64,000 bases of DNA, taken from assembly GCA_024226935.1 (NCBI GenBank), contig JAAELK010000004.1:1-64000 (forward strand). Direction: 5' to 3'. Position 1 is the stretch's first letter. Every line of letters begins with the position of its first letter. Made by a program: the position numbers and the translations under genes. The stretch comes from Desulfobacteraceae bacterium (GTDB lineage: Bacteria; Desulfobacterota; Desulfobacteria; Desulfobacterales; Desulfobacteraceae). Below are positions 19,247-28,127 of the stretch, piece by piece. Under the pieces are notes generated by a model. That model did not search any database. It worked only from the letters and a program-made list of their open reading frames with translations, and was not told the DNA's origin.

Positions 19247-19285
19247 AAAAAAAACCTGGTCCAAAAAATTATCTCCCGGACCAGG
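19247..19285 (-). terminator. Terminator of the tetR-racemase-GMC-ALDH operon
   Basis: Stem CCTGGTCC (19255-19262) / GGACCAGG (19278-19285), followed on the minus strand by eight T (complement of 19247-19254). It lies about 200 bases after the ALDH stop, beyond repeat A copy 2, and shares its stem sequence with the terminator at 16331-16370. Confidence 0.75.
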
Positions 19286-19318
19286 CCTGTCTTGGTTTTA
19301 CCTTAATAATCTATATAT

Positions 19319-19482
19319 TTAGTGGCTAACTGAAAACTCGTTCTTGGATAAAAACTTGCCCATATGCAAGGCGCAAGAAAATTTGAAACCGGAGTGTACT
19401 ATAGTACATGAGGCCCGATTCTATAATTTGGCAAATTTTTGCAGCAACGCGGCAGATGGGTGAGTTTTCGTTCAAGTACTAT
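19319..19482 (-). repeat. Dispersed hairpin repeat A, copy 2
   Basis: A 164-bp copy in opposite orientation to copies 1 and 3, starting TTAGTGGCT and ending next to the ALDH stop codon (stop at 19483-19485). The centre has the dyad GTACTATAGTAC. It contains all blocks of copy 1: GCCCATATGCAAGGCGCAAG, TTTGAAACCGGAGTG, AGCAACGCGGCAGATGGGTG. Confidence 0.85.
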
Positions 19483-21444
19483 TTATTTACGGCCCTTTTT
19501 AGCCAGTTTCTTAACATAGGTCTCAAGCTTCAGCCCGTAAAAGGCGCTTTTGATAAGCCCTGATATCCTGCCAGGAGAATACAAAGCCCGGGTCAGATCT
19601 GAAAATATCCGGTATTTTTTGGCAGTATAGGGAAACCAGTTGGCTTCCATCTTTGCACTGTTCTGATCTATTAGCACAGCCTTGATATTGGCAAAGGCAT
19701 AAAAGCCGAACTCGCCCTTATATCGGCCGAACCCGCTTTTTTGAACCCCCCCAAAGGGCAGGGCATGATTGCCTTCGGTGAGCATCACATTGTTGATGGA
19801 AACATTACCTGTATAAATCCTGCGGGCCACCCGGTCTGCTCTTTTAAGATCCTGGGACCAGACACTGGCTGACAACCCATATTCAGGATCATTGGCCAGA
19901 TCAATAGCCTCGGCTTCACTGGAAAAGGTATAGATGGGAAGCAAAGGGCCAAAATTTTCTTCCCGGTCAATGAGCATCTCACTTGTCACCCCTTCAACTA
20001 TCATGGGGGGCACAAACTCAGACCGGCCGTCCCAATCTCCTCCTGTAAGAAAGACGGCGCCCTTTTCTTTGGCATCGGCCACCTGGGCCGCAATGGCTTC
20101 AACCTGGCCCCTGGTGGTCATGGGACCTATGTCGGCATTACCGTCATCATCGGTTGCCTGGACCAGTTTTAAGGTTTCTTTAATAAGATTTTGTTTAAAT
20201 TGTTCATAGATACTATCCTGGACAAACAATCGTTCCACCGAGGTGCAGGACTGGCCTGTTGTGGTAAAAGCCCCCCAGATGGCACCGGCCACGGCCCGGT
20301 CGATATTGACATCCTCAAAAACCACCATGGGATCTTTTCCCCCCAGTTCCAGCTCAACGGGAATCAGATATTTGGCAGCTCTTTCCATGATCAGTTTTCC
20401 CACGGTCTGGCTACCGATCAAAAAGATTTTATCCGGCTTTCCATCCACCAGGGCGTTGCCGATCTTTCCTCCTTTACCATAGACAACCTGGACCCAGCCG
20501 GGAAGAAATCCTGCCTGGCTGAGCATATCTTCCACAAGCCCTTTTAAGGGGGTATCGCTGGAGGGCTTGAAAACCACGGCATTTCCGACGATAAAGGCCT
20601 GGCAAATGGGAACGATGGCCTGGTAAAAAGGATAATTCCAGGGAGAAATCAAGAGAGCTGTCCCCAGGGGTTCAAAATAAACCTTTGATTTTTTACCCAT
20701 CAGGGCAAAGGGAGTGGGCACCTTACGATCGGACAGAATCTTAACCGCATTTTTTTCCAGATAATCCAGAAAATCCAGGACCCCGAAAATTTCTGCTGTA
20801 ATTGCATCAAAACGGGATTTTTTAGTATCCGCCTGGAGGCGATCAAGGATATATTCCTGATTCTTAAGAATAACGGCCTTGAGGTTTGAAATAAACTGAA
20901 GCCTTTTTTTCACCCCCCAGTCCCGAATCTCGGGGCCTGATTCCCTGGCCACTTTGTAAATTTTTTCCACATCTTCGGATGTGGGACTATCCAGGTTAAC
21001 AGGCGTTTGCTTCACCGGCATCCCATCCTCGTTGACAAAAAATTTCGGGTGCCAACCGATGACATCATAAACCTTATTGCCTTCATAACCAGAAGCTGTA
21101 AGATTGGCATAATAGGGAGATAAGGTGGCCCCCTTGAGCCCTATCTCAAGCATTCTCAGCCCTGCTCCTATAAAAGAAGGAAAAGAATTACTATGGCTAC
21201 AAAGCTTGAGAAGAAGGGTGATAACCCATTTGGGCATCCATCTTAGGACAAAAAAAACCATCTGCAGACCGTTAAGGTCATCTGGGGACAGGTATTTTGC
21301 CATTCGGTCAATATGGTTAATACATCCGGTGGATGAAAAAGAGGGAGATACATTGGTTCCCGGAAGAATCACATCACCTGTTTTTAACAACCCCTTTAAC
21401 TGGGATTTGGAAAAATATTTTGAAATCATCATTTTATCTATCAT
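19483..21444 (-). CDS. Aldehyde dehydrogenase with extra N-terminal domain
   Basis: A 653-aa protein. Residues about 165-620 form a NAD(P)-dependent aldehyde dehydrogenase of the class-3/fatty-aldehyde type: SPWNYPFYQAIVPI, FLIGSQTVGKLI, VELELGGKDPMVV (catalytic Glu) and TTGQSCTSVERL (catalytic Cys). The first ~150 residues are extra for this family: LSPDDLNGLQMVFFVL, a hydrophobic helix near WVITLLLKLC, and GATLSPYYANLTASGYEG. This segment recalls helical small-subunit-like regions of GMC alcohol oxidases; that is inference. The upstream GMC gene ends 1 base before this start, so alcohol-to-aldehyde-to-acid oxidation by an associated pair is likely. AAGGAG precedes the start. Confidence 0.9.
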   Translation of the reverse strand: MIDKMMISKYFSKSQLKGLLKTGDVILPGTNVSPSFSSTGCINHIDRMAKYLSPDDLNGLQMVFFVLRWMPKWVITLLLKLCSHSNSFPSFIGAGLRMLEIGLKGATLSPYYANLTASGYEGNKVYDVIGWHPKFFVNEDGMPVKQTPVNLDSPTSEDVEKIYKVARESGPEIRDWGVKKRLQFISNLKAVILKNQEYILDRLQADTKKSRFDAITAEIFGVLDFLDYLEKNAVKILSDRKVPTPFALMGKKSKVYFEPLGTALLISPWNYPFYQAIVPICQAFIVGNAVVFKPSSDTPLKGLVEDMLSQAGFLPGWVQVVYGKGGKIGNALVDGKPDKIFLIGSQTVGKLIMERAAKYLIPVELELGGKDPMVVFEDVNIDRAVAGAIWGAFTTTGQSCTSVERLFVQDSIYEQFKQNLIKETLKLVQATDDDGNADIGPMTTRGQVEAIAAQVADAKEKGAVFLTGGDWDGRSEFVPPMIVEGVTSEMLIDREENFGPLLPIYTFSSEAEAIDLANDPEYGLSASVWSQDLKRADRVARRIYTGNVSINNVMLTEGNHALPFGGVQKSGFGRYKGEFGFYAFANIKAVLIDQNSAKMEANWFPYTAKKYRIFSDLTRALYSPGRISGLIKSAFYGLKLETYVKKLAKKGRK

Positions 21445-21445
21445 C

Positions 21446-22852
21446 CTATCGGCTCCTTAATATGCCGGCGGCTGCCTTTTTAGAAAGGGCCATTATGGTT
21501 AAAGAAGGATTTATCCCCGGTGCATTGGGGAAAATGCTGGAATCGGCCGCAAAAATATTGCCATGGCCGTGGAGTCTGAATTCCGGATCAATCACCGAGG
21601 TAGCAGGATCGGTGCCGATGGCACAACATCCCATTAGATGCAGTCCAATACCAAATCGGCCGTGGACAATCTCTTTTGCCCCGGTACTCTTGAAAATATC
21701 ATCGATAACCTTTGCCCCCTTTTCGTAGCGGTTGATGTCTTCCTTGTTTTGCTCCTTACGTATCAGGGCCTTTCCCTTACGATTCACCTTAATCTGACCT
21801 GGATTGGTATCCCTGGTACACACCTCGATACAGGCAAAATGAGAGAGTTTTTCCATGTATTCATGGTGAATTCTACCAAAATCCGGCACCAGAAGAGCTA
21901 TGCCTTCAGGTCCTGCATAGACATTTTCAAGCTTGAAGCCTTCCTGGCGAAAGCCTTTATCATCGGATTTAAAAGCCTGGAAAGCCCCCAGATGGGAGTT
22001 TATTTTTTCGTCATAAATACCGAAACTCATGAATTGGGGATGGCAAAAAAAGCCCTGACCGATGTGGGGCAGTTTTTTCCCAAACCCGGAGTTGAGCAGC
22101 AATCTGGCATTACCGATGGCCCCGCCCCCCAGTACCAGATTATGGGCACGATAGGAAACCTGGCCGCCCATTGCGTCACGGCCTATTACCCGGATATCCC
22201 CGTTCTTTGCAATTATCTGTGTTACCTCCACCTGGGAGGCCAGGGTCAACCCGTTTTCAAGGGCTGTTTTTAACACAGTTTCAGGGGTGCTCTGCTTGCT
22301 TCCCAGGCGACAGCCGTTGAGACACTCAATACAGCAATTACCCTCTTCCAGGCGGCAATCGTTCTGGGCTCTTCGCAGGGGAGCATTGTCAAAGTTAAGG
22401 TTCTTAAACCCCTGGTCAAAGATCTCGGCATTTTTATTTCTAAATTTGGCAGGAATCTCCTGGATCTCTATCTCCGATTCGGCTTTATCATACCAGGTTG
22501 CCATATCGGCCATGGAAAAATCTTTGATGCCGGAAACCGATTTCCAATCATCCAAGGCAACATCGTCAAACCTATCCACCAGGGCCTGATTCATAATTGA
22601 ACCGCCTCCCACCACCTTGGGCCTTAAAAAGGCAATCTTGGCATCATGACCAAGCTCCAGGCCTCCTGCCCAATACATCTGGGACGTCCCATCAAGGCCA
22701 TTGGTAGGATAGGTTCTGCGCGTATAATGATTGCCAGCTTCCAGCATCAGACAGTTCGCTCCCCCCTTACACAGGTCATTGGCGATAAACGGACCTGAAA
22801 TACCGGCCCCCACAAAGATAAAATCAAAAACTTTAAAATAATCTTTTGCCAC
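21446..22852 (-). CDS. GMC-family FAD-dependent oxidoreductase
   Basis: A 468-aa flavoprotein that probably oxidises an alcohol. GTG start at 22852 with AAGGAGG 6 bases upstream. The FAD-binding motif is FIFVGAGISGPFIANDL (about residues 11-27) with the downstream Glu in LMLEAGNHY. VGGGSIMNQALVDRF and the C-terminal HLMGCCAIGTDPATSVIDPEFRLHG...FPNAPGINPSLTIMALSKKAA are GMC hallmarks. A Cys cluster (CRLEEGNCCIECLNGCRLG, about residues 167-185) may bind metal and is typical of this subgroup rather than of choline oxidases. It is coupled to the ALDH downstream (1-base gap) and the PLP protein upstream (11-base gap). Confidence 0.9.
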   Translation of the reverse strand: MAKDYFKVFDFIFVGAGISGPFIANDLCKGGANCLMLEAGNHYTRRTYPTNGLDGTSQMYWAGGLELGHDAKIAFLRPKVVGGGSIMNQALVDRFDDVALDDWKSVSGIKDFSMADMATWYDKAESEIEIQEIPAKFRNKNAEIFDQGFKNLNFDNAPLRRAQNDCRLEEGNCCIECLNGCRLGSKQSTPETVLKTALENGLTLASQVEVTQIIAKNGDIRVIGRDAMGGQVSYRAHNLVLGGGAIGNARLLLNSGFGKKLPHIGQGFFCHPQFMSFGIYDEKINSHLGAFQAFKSDDKGFRQEGFKLENVYAGPEGIALLVPDFGRIHHEYMEKLSHFACIEVCTRDTNPGQIKVNRKGKALIRKEQNKEDINRYEKGAKVIDDIFKSTGAKEIVHGRFGIGLHLMGCCAIGTDPATSVIDPEFRLHGHGNIFAADSSIFPNAPGINPSLTIMALSKKAAAGILRSR

Positions 22853-22863
22853 CCCTTACCTCC

Positions 22864-24084
22864 TTATAAGAATGCATGGCCCTGCCCACGATATGTGGAC
22901 GTTGTGCCAATAATTTTATTTTCCTTTACCAGATAGAGTTGATTGAACCGCTCACAGAGTTCTCCGGCCTTGGCATGTTGAAAAAAAACCGGATCACAAA
23001 GCCTTAAATCCCGGCAATCTTTCGGCAACTTCAGGGGCGTTTGAACCTCTCCGGCACCTTCCATGGACAAATATTGCAGACCCCGGGGCATAACCGGCCA
23101 GGGAAGCCGATTCGCATTGACCTCACCGGACCCCACATAACCTCCCCCCTGGCAGGTAATCACGCCCGGGGCCGGAATCCGTGTAACCTGAAGACCAAAA
23201 AAAGCCGCAGGTTCAAAATAAACTTCATGGAAATATCTAAACAGGCCCGGGGCAAAAAAAGCCGAACCCGCCGTAACTTCGGTAACAGAATCATCCCTTC
23301 CGGTTGATATGAGACTGCCGCTACCGCCACCATTGACAACACTCAGACAAAGGCCCTCTGACTTAAGCCTGTCCACGATCATCTGGCGACGATGACTAAG
23401 CTCTTTAACAGATTGTTTTTTAAACAATCTGATTAATTTATTTTTAATAAATTGTGTTGGATAATTATCATTGGTGGAGGCAATCTGGGCTTCATACCCC
23501 ATTACAGATGTAATACACACCCCGGAGAGTTCCCTGGCCGCCCTTGCCAATTCCAGGGCCTGGTCAACAGAATGGATAGGGCTGCGCCTCACCCCCAGAT
23601 GACTGACTTTTCCAAGGGGACGATAGGACATATCAATATCCAGGCAAAGATTAAACACAAGATCAGCCTTTTGCCCTGCTGCTGATAATAACCTGAGATG
23701 ATCCAGACAATCCACCACCAGACAAAGATTGGCCCCTCCACGGACTTTTTTGGCAAAGATCTTAAGATCTCCCGGCTGGACCGAAGGATAGGCCACAATA
23801 ATATCATCCATCCCATTATCGATGAGAAAAGAGGCTTCTTCCATGGTAAAGGCAAGAATTCCACGGAAGACCCCTCCGCCTTTTTCAAACACCCGCTGAA
23901 TCAACTCAAGGGATCGAATGGATTTGGATGCCACCCGGATGGTCTTACCGGTCTCTTTCTGGGTGGAGGCCACATAGTCAATATTCCGGTCAAATTTATC
24001 AAGATCTACAAAGGCAAGGGGAAATCGATGACCTTTAAACAGGTCTTTGTAGATCTCATAGGCATTATCCCAATTAGGTATCAT
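22864..24084 (-). CDS. PLP-dependent alanine racemase-fold protein
   Basis: A 406-aa protein of the fold-type III PLP family (alanine racemase N-terminal barrel; D-threonine aldolase/D-serine dehydratase-like group). ATG at 24084 is chosen over the longer frame because AAGGAGG lies 5 bases upstream. The PLP lysine is expected in the segment FVDLDKFDRNIDYV...IRVASKSIRS (Lys of SKS); YPSVQPGDL, VNGGGSGSL and VTEVTAGSAFF match the family. It may act on a D-amino acid or beta-hydroxy amino acid. Placement between tetR and the GMC/ALDH pair suggests it feeds an alcohol or aldehyde into them; this is inference. Confidence 0.8.
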   Translation of the reverse strand: MIPNWDNAYEIYKDLFKGHRFPLAFVDLDKFDRNIDYVASTQKETGKTIRVASKSIRSLELIQRVFEKGGGVFRGILAFTMEEASFLIDNGMDDIIVAYPSVQPGDLKIFAKKVRGGANLCLVVDCLDHLRLLSAAGQKADLVFNLCLDIDMSYRPLGKVSHLGVRRSPIHSVDQALELARAARELSGVCITSVMGYEAQIASTNDNYPTQFIKNKLIRLFKKQSVKELSHRRQMIVDRLKSEGLCLSVVNGGGSGSLISTGRDDSVTEVTAGSAFFAPGLFRYFHEVYFEPAAFFGLQVTRIPAPGVITCQGGGYVGSGEVNANRLPWPVMPRGLQYLSMEGAGEVQTPLKLPKDCRDLRLCDPVFFQHAKAGELCERFNQLYLVKENKIIGTTSTYRGQGHAFL

Positions 24085-24097
24085 AGCACCTCCTTCA

Positions 24098-24703
24098 TTA
24101 AATGCTGGTGGGATTTTCAATAAAAAATTGAATCAATGTCCGGGTGGCAGCCAGTGCATCCTCGAGGCAAACAGCAGAAGGATCGGCAAACCATTGCAAC
24201 TCAATTCCTTCGTGAAAGGCCACAATCATGGATGCACACATCTGTTTTTGCCGGGCTGCAAGCTCTGAAAATTCAGCCATATCGTTCAAATGATCCATTA
24301 TTGCCCCGCGAAACCTGGCAAAAAGATCTGCAATGGTCTCCTTAATCCGGCTATTGTGCCGGGCGGCAACACAACATTCCAGGAAAAACCCGGTGGCTTC
24401 GAGACTGATCATTTCCTGGCTGAAGAGAAATTCTATCCCCTTGGACAGACGGATTTTCCCATCGGTATGGGGGATGATTTTTTCGGTAAATTCCTTAAAA
24501 ATTTTATCTGTAAAATAAACCACCGCTTCTTCTATAATTTCGTTACGACTCGTAAAATAATGATGAAGAGTGCTGGGCAATACCCCTGCCTCATTGGCAA
24601 TTTTCCGAATGGAAGCCCCGGCTGCCCCGTGGTTGACCACACACGTGTAAAATGCCAGAATAATTTGAGTGCGACGCTCATCTGCTATGCTTTTTCTGCC
24701 CAT
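24098..24703 (-). CDS. TetR/AcrR-family regulator, first gene of the GMC-ALDH operon
   Basis: A 201-aa repressor-type protein with an N-terminal helix-turn-helix (GASIRKIANEAGVLPSTLHHYFTSRNEIIEEAV, about residues 29-61) and a ligand-binding helical C-terminal half. It ends 13 bases before the racemase-like gene on the same strand, so it probably leads the operon tetR-racemase-GMC-ALDH. A perfect 11-bp-arm palindrome at 24729-24758, 25 bases upstream of its start, is the likely operator for autoregulation. The ligand is probably a substrate or product of the operon. Confidence 0.9.
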   Translation of the reverse strand: MGRKSIADERRTQIILAFYTCVVNHGAAGASIRKIANEAGVLPSTLHHYFTSRNEIIEEAVVYFTDKIFKEFTEKIIPHTDGKIRLSKGIEFLFSQEMISLEATGFFLECCVAARHNSRIKETIADLFARFRGAIMDHLNDMAEFSELAARQKQMCASMIVAFHEGIELQWFADPSAVCLEDALAATRTLIQFFIENPTSI

Positions 24704-24728
24704 TTTCTATTCCATAATCTCTTATGTT

Positions 24729-24758
24729 ATAAATTGATCGGACGTATGATCAATTTAT
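24729..24758. promoter_or_regulatory. Palindromic operator candidate of the tetR operon
   Basis: ATAAATTGATC (24729-24739), 8 bases, GATCAATTTAT (24748-24758): perfect 11-bp arms, directly upstream of tetR and between it and the divergent amidohydrolase. Its size and position fit a TetR dimer-pair site. Confidence 0.7.
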
Positions 24759-24864
24759 TATCCAGGGACAAATTTTTGTCAAATACTTTTTTCAATTTGA
24801 CAAAATACCCATTCTGTTGCAAAAAATAATTAAGACTATAAAATCGCTATGGTGGGAAAATATA

Positions 24865-25662
24865 ATGAAAAAAAAAACATCCGAAAAAACAATGATAGTA
24901 GATTGTCATACACATTTTCTTCCTTTACCAGGCAATGACTTACTAAAGGAATTAAAACGAGCAAAAATCACACATGCTGTCGTCATGATTATTCCCTCAA
25001 AAATAACCATAACTAAAAAAGGGGACTATGCTCTTGACATAAACGACACAACACTCAAATCTCTTGAAGATGACAATTGTCGGTTAGGAAAGTGGAGTAA
25101 AAATGTTGAAGCAAATTTATTACCGTTCGCCTGGCTTGATTACCGAATGAAGGACGTTGTGTCTTTTTTTGAAAATCTTGTGGTTCACTATAATTTCAAA
25201 GGTCTCAAAATTCATCAAGTCTTCAATGGTCCTGCCGATGAACGTTATTACGAACTTGTCAACAAGGCCACAGAGCTTGATGTTCCTGTCATTATTCACA
25301 CAGGATTTCGGGAACCGGCATATGCTCAAAATATTGGTATACTTGCATCGCAATTCCCGCAGGGTAAGTTTATTTGCGCCCACCTTCTTGAAGAGTTCGG
25401 ACTAAATAACAAATCCGATTTCCTCCGATTGGCAAACAATCATGACAACGTGTACTTTGAATGTTCATATGTCAGACATCCCCGAAGACTGCGGGAACTT
25501 ACTGAGGGCATCGGTTCCCATCGTATTCTGTTTGGTTCAGATTTCCCTTTTGGTGCAAAAGACATTAAATGGGATTTGACAAAAGTTCTTTGGGCAGAAA
25601 TTGATCATGCCGCAAAGGAAAAGATTTTATGGAAAAATGCTGCTGCATTATTCAAGTTATAG
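24865..25662 (+). CDS. Amidohydrolase-family (TIM-barrel) protein
   Basis: About 265 aa of the amidohydrolase-2 superfamily (decarboxylases and hydrolases such as ACMSD). The start is taken at ATG 24865; the open frame reaches 24817 but the extension is not conserved-looking. Metal-site motifs: VDCHTHFLP at the N-terminus, HTGF and FICAHL in the middle, LFGSDFPFG near the C-terminus (last metal Asp). The body is rich in AT-ending codons compared with the neighbouring operons, which may point to a different origin. It is divergent from tetR with the palindrome between them. Substrate unknown. Confidence 0.85.
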   Translation: MKKKTSEKTMIVDCHTHFLPLPGNDLLKELKRAKITHAVVMIIPSKITITKKGDYALDINDTTLKSLEDDNCRLGKWSKNVEANLLPFAWLDYRMKDVVSFFENLVVHYNFKGLKIHQVFNGPADERYYELVNKATELDVPVIIHTGFREPAYAQNIGILASQFPQGKFICAHLLEEFGLNNKSDFLRLANNHDNVYFECSYVRHPRRLRELTEGIGSHRILFGSDFPFGAKDIKWDLTKVLWAEIDHAAKEKILWKNAAALFKL

Positions 25663-26030
25663 AAAAACCTCATCATCTAGCCCGATATGGCTTCTCGGGC
25701 GGAAGAAAAAATTATGAGCCTGCTCACAGTGGGATGCGTTATCCAGTCATCGGCAGAATACTTTTTTCTTTGATTATAATAAATTTCAATATCTTTAAAA
25801 AGAATTTTTCAACCTCTCTGAAATTATATTCAGCAAAAGATTTGAAATTTAATTAGGGGTTGTGGTGTGCCAGGATTTAAGCATTATTTGAATGTTTCCT
25901 TGACTTAGAAAAAAGGGTTTATTATGTTCAACTCAAACAAGAATCAAAAAAAAGAGGCAGGGATGAAAGCATGAAGGAGACCTTCCCTCTCCTTCTTAAA
26001 TCCATAATCTTTAATCTGTTAGGAGACCCA
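25663..26030. promoter_or_regulatory. Intergenic region with promoter of the large acyl-CoA dehydrogenase
   Basis: No gene visible. TTGACT (25900-25905), 17 bases, TATGTT (25923-25928) is a sigma70-like promoter about 100 bases before the start at 26031. AGGAG precedes that start. Confidence 0.5.
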
Positions 26031-27881
26031 ATGGCAGCCCAATTAATTGCAGACCGACGCGACGTTGATTTCGTACTTTTTGAACAGCTTAAAGTTGAAG
26101 ACCTTCAACAGAGCGAAAAATTTCAGGATATGGACAAAAAATTTTTTGATATGGTCATCGGAGAAGCCAGAAAATTTGCCATAAAAGAGATCCTCCCCCT
26201 TAACGAGATCGGTGACAGGGAGGGGCTTGTGTTTGAAAACAACCAGGTGACCATCCCTGCATCCTTTCACCGTCCCTATAAGCAATTTAAAGAAGGAGGA
26301 TGGATCTCCATGAAGGAAGATCCATCCATCGGAGGCCAGGGACTTCCCTTCTCCATTGCCCAGGCAGCTTCAGAGTATCTGGTGGGGGCTGATTTTTCCT
26401 TTGGAGCCTTTGGATATGCCACCCACGGGGCTGCCAAGATGATCGAAGTGTTCGGGACCCCTGAACAAAAAAGACTATATATGGACAAAATGTATAAGGG
26501 GGAATGGACCGGCACCATGGTACTCACTGAATCCGAAGCTGGATCCGATGTGGGCGCCTTGACCACCACTGCCAAAAAAAACGGAGACGGCTCCTATTCC
26601 ATCACCGGCAATAAAATCTTTATCACCTGCGGAGAACATGATCTCACCGAGAATATTGTCCATCCGGTTCTGGCACGGATTGAAGGGGCGCAAGCCGGTA
26701 CCAGGGGAATTTCCCTTTTCATAGTACCCAAGATCCGGGTCAATAAAGATGGCAGCCTTGGTGAACCCAATGATGTGATCTGCACGGGCATTGAAGAAAA
26801 AATGGGAATCCATGCCAGCCCCACCTGTCAGCTTGCCTTTGGAGCTAAAGGCAATTGCAGGGGGGTGTTGCTGGGTGAAGAAAACCAGGGGATGAAAGTC
26901 ATGTTCCACATGATGAATAAGGCCCGACTAGGAGTTGGCGCCCTGGGATTGTTCAACGGATCATCCGCCTATCTCTACGCCCTGGATTATGCCAGGCAGC
27001 GGGTGCAGGGACGTAAACTGACAAAGGTCATGGACAAAGACGCCCCCTCCGTGCCCATCATCAACCATCCAGACATCCGGCGCCAGCTCATGTGGATGAA
27101 ATCCCATGTGGAGGGTATGAGAAGCCTGATCTACTACGTTGCCAATCTCATTGATAAAATGGATATAGCTCAGTCGGAGGAGGAAAAGACAAACTTGTCC
27201 GATCTGATCGATCTATTGACCCCCATTATCAAATCCTATTGTACTGACAAAGGCTTTGATTGCTGTGTCACAGCCATGCAGGTCTACGGCGGATACGGAT
27301 ATATCCGGGATTATCCAATCGAGCGCCTGGTCAGAGATTCCAAGATAAACTCCATTTACGAAGGCACCAACGGAATCCAGGCCATGGACTTTCTGGGACG
27401 CAAAATGGGCACCAAAAAAGGAGCTGTGGTTATCGCTCTTTTTAATCTGATGAATGAAACCGCCGGGGCTGCTTCCCAATATCCGGCCCTCAAGGAGATA
27501 GCAGGTAAATTTGAATCGGTGGTCCAGAGACTTAGCAATACAGCAATGGCCATAGGCAGTACCGTGATGTCGAAAGATATCCTCCATGCCTTTGCCCAGG
27601 CCAAACCCTTTCTGGATGTCACAGGGGACGTGATCATGGCCTGGATGTTATTGTGGCGGGCCCATACAGCAAAAGCCCGGCTTGATCTCATGGAAGCAGA
27701 TCCGAAATTTAAAACCCTCAATGGCAAAAAAGTCAGGGATAAAGATTTTTACCAGGGCCAAATCAGCTCCGCCCAATTTTTTATTGAGACCATTTTACCC
27801 CAGACCATTGGACAGATGACCTCCATAGAAGCCTTTTCAAAGACAATGGTGGATCTACCGGACCCATGTTTTGGCGGATAA
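26031..27881 (+). CDS. Large acyl-CoA dehydrogenase (~600 aa class)
   Basis: A 616-aa FAD dehydrogenase of the larger class with an additional C-terminal helical domain, found beside ETF-linked long-chain oxidation genes. The frame is open from 25971, but ATG at 26031 with GGAG 6 bases upstream gives the family start MAAQLIADRRDVDFVLFEQL. Motifs: VLTESEAGSDVGALTT, ITGNKIFITCGEHD, RQRVQGRKL, CVTAMQVYGGYGYIRDYPIERLVRD and INSIYEGTNGIQAMDFLGRK (catalytic Glu in YEGTNGIQ). It is monocistronic. Substrate probably a medium- or long-chain acyl-CoA. Confidence 0.95.
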   Translation: MAAQLIADRRDVDFVLFEQLKVEDLQQSEKFQDMDKKFFDMVIGEARKFAIKEILPLNEIGDREGLVFENNQVTIPASFHRPYKQFKEGGWISMKEDPSIGGQGLPFSIAQAASEYLVGADFSFGAFGYATHGAAKMIEVFGTPEQKRLYMDKMYKGEWTGTMVLTESEAGSDVGALTTTAKKNGDGSYSITGNKIFITCGEHDLTENIVHPVLARIEGAQAGTRGISLFIVPKIRVNKDGSLGEPNDVICTGIEEKMGIHASPTCQLAFGAKGNCRGVLLGEENQGMKVMFHMMNKARLGVGALGLFNGSSAYLYALDYARQRVQGRKLTKVMDKDAPSVPIINHPDIRRQLMWMKSHVEGMRSLIYYVANLIDKMDIAQSEEEKTNLSDLIDLLTPIIKSYCTDKGFDCCVTAMQVYGGYGYIRDYPIERLVRDSKINSIYEGTNGIQAMDFLGRKMGTKKGAVVIALFNLMNETAGAASQYPALKEIAGKFESVVQRLSNTAMAIGSTVMSKDILHAFAQAKPFLDVTGDVIMAWMLLWRAHTAKARLDLMEADPKFKTLNGKKVRDKDFYQGQISSAQFFIETILPQTIGQMTSIEAFSKTMVDLPDPCFGG

Positions 27882-27923
27882 AAAACCTGGCAAATTAACT
27901 TAAAAAAAGGAAATTGTAATATA

Positions 27924-28127
27924 CTATAAATAACCATTATCCATATACCAGTCATAGGCATCATCCACCATTTTTGAAACCGGGATCACTTGGTCATCTA
28001 AACTATTCATGAACAGACATGTATCGAGCGACTCCCGGATCAACCTCCGATGTTTTTTTATTTCATCCGGTTCTGGGTTTTCAAAATGGTCCTGTCCATA
28101 ACAAATTCCACCAGGCCAGGGCACCAC
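27924..28127 (-). CDS. Possible small ORF overlapping the SDR 3' end
   Basis: A 67-codon frame beginning inside the SDR gene and running 134 bases past its stop. The part after the SDR stop has a protein-like composition (EIKKHRRLIRESLDTCLFMN, VSKMVDDAYDWYMDNGYL). It could be a separate small protein starting at an internal Met, or the true C-terminus of the SDR separated by a frameshift. I recognise no family. Confidence 0.25.
   Translation of the reverse strand: MVPWPGGICYGQDHFENPEPDEIKKHRRLIRESLDTCLFMNSLDDQVIPVSKMVDDAYDWYMDNGYL

Noticed and set aside
21638-22273. 211-codon antisense frame across the GMC oxidoreductase
   Set aside because: Shadow frame; the GMC gene has intact motifs throughout.
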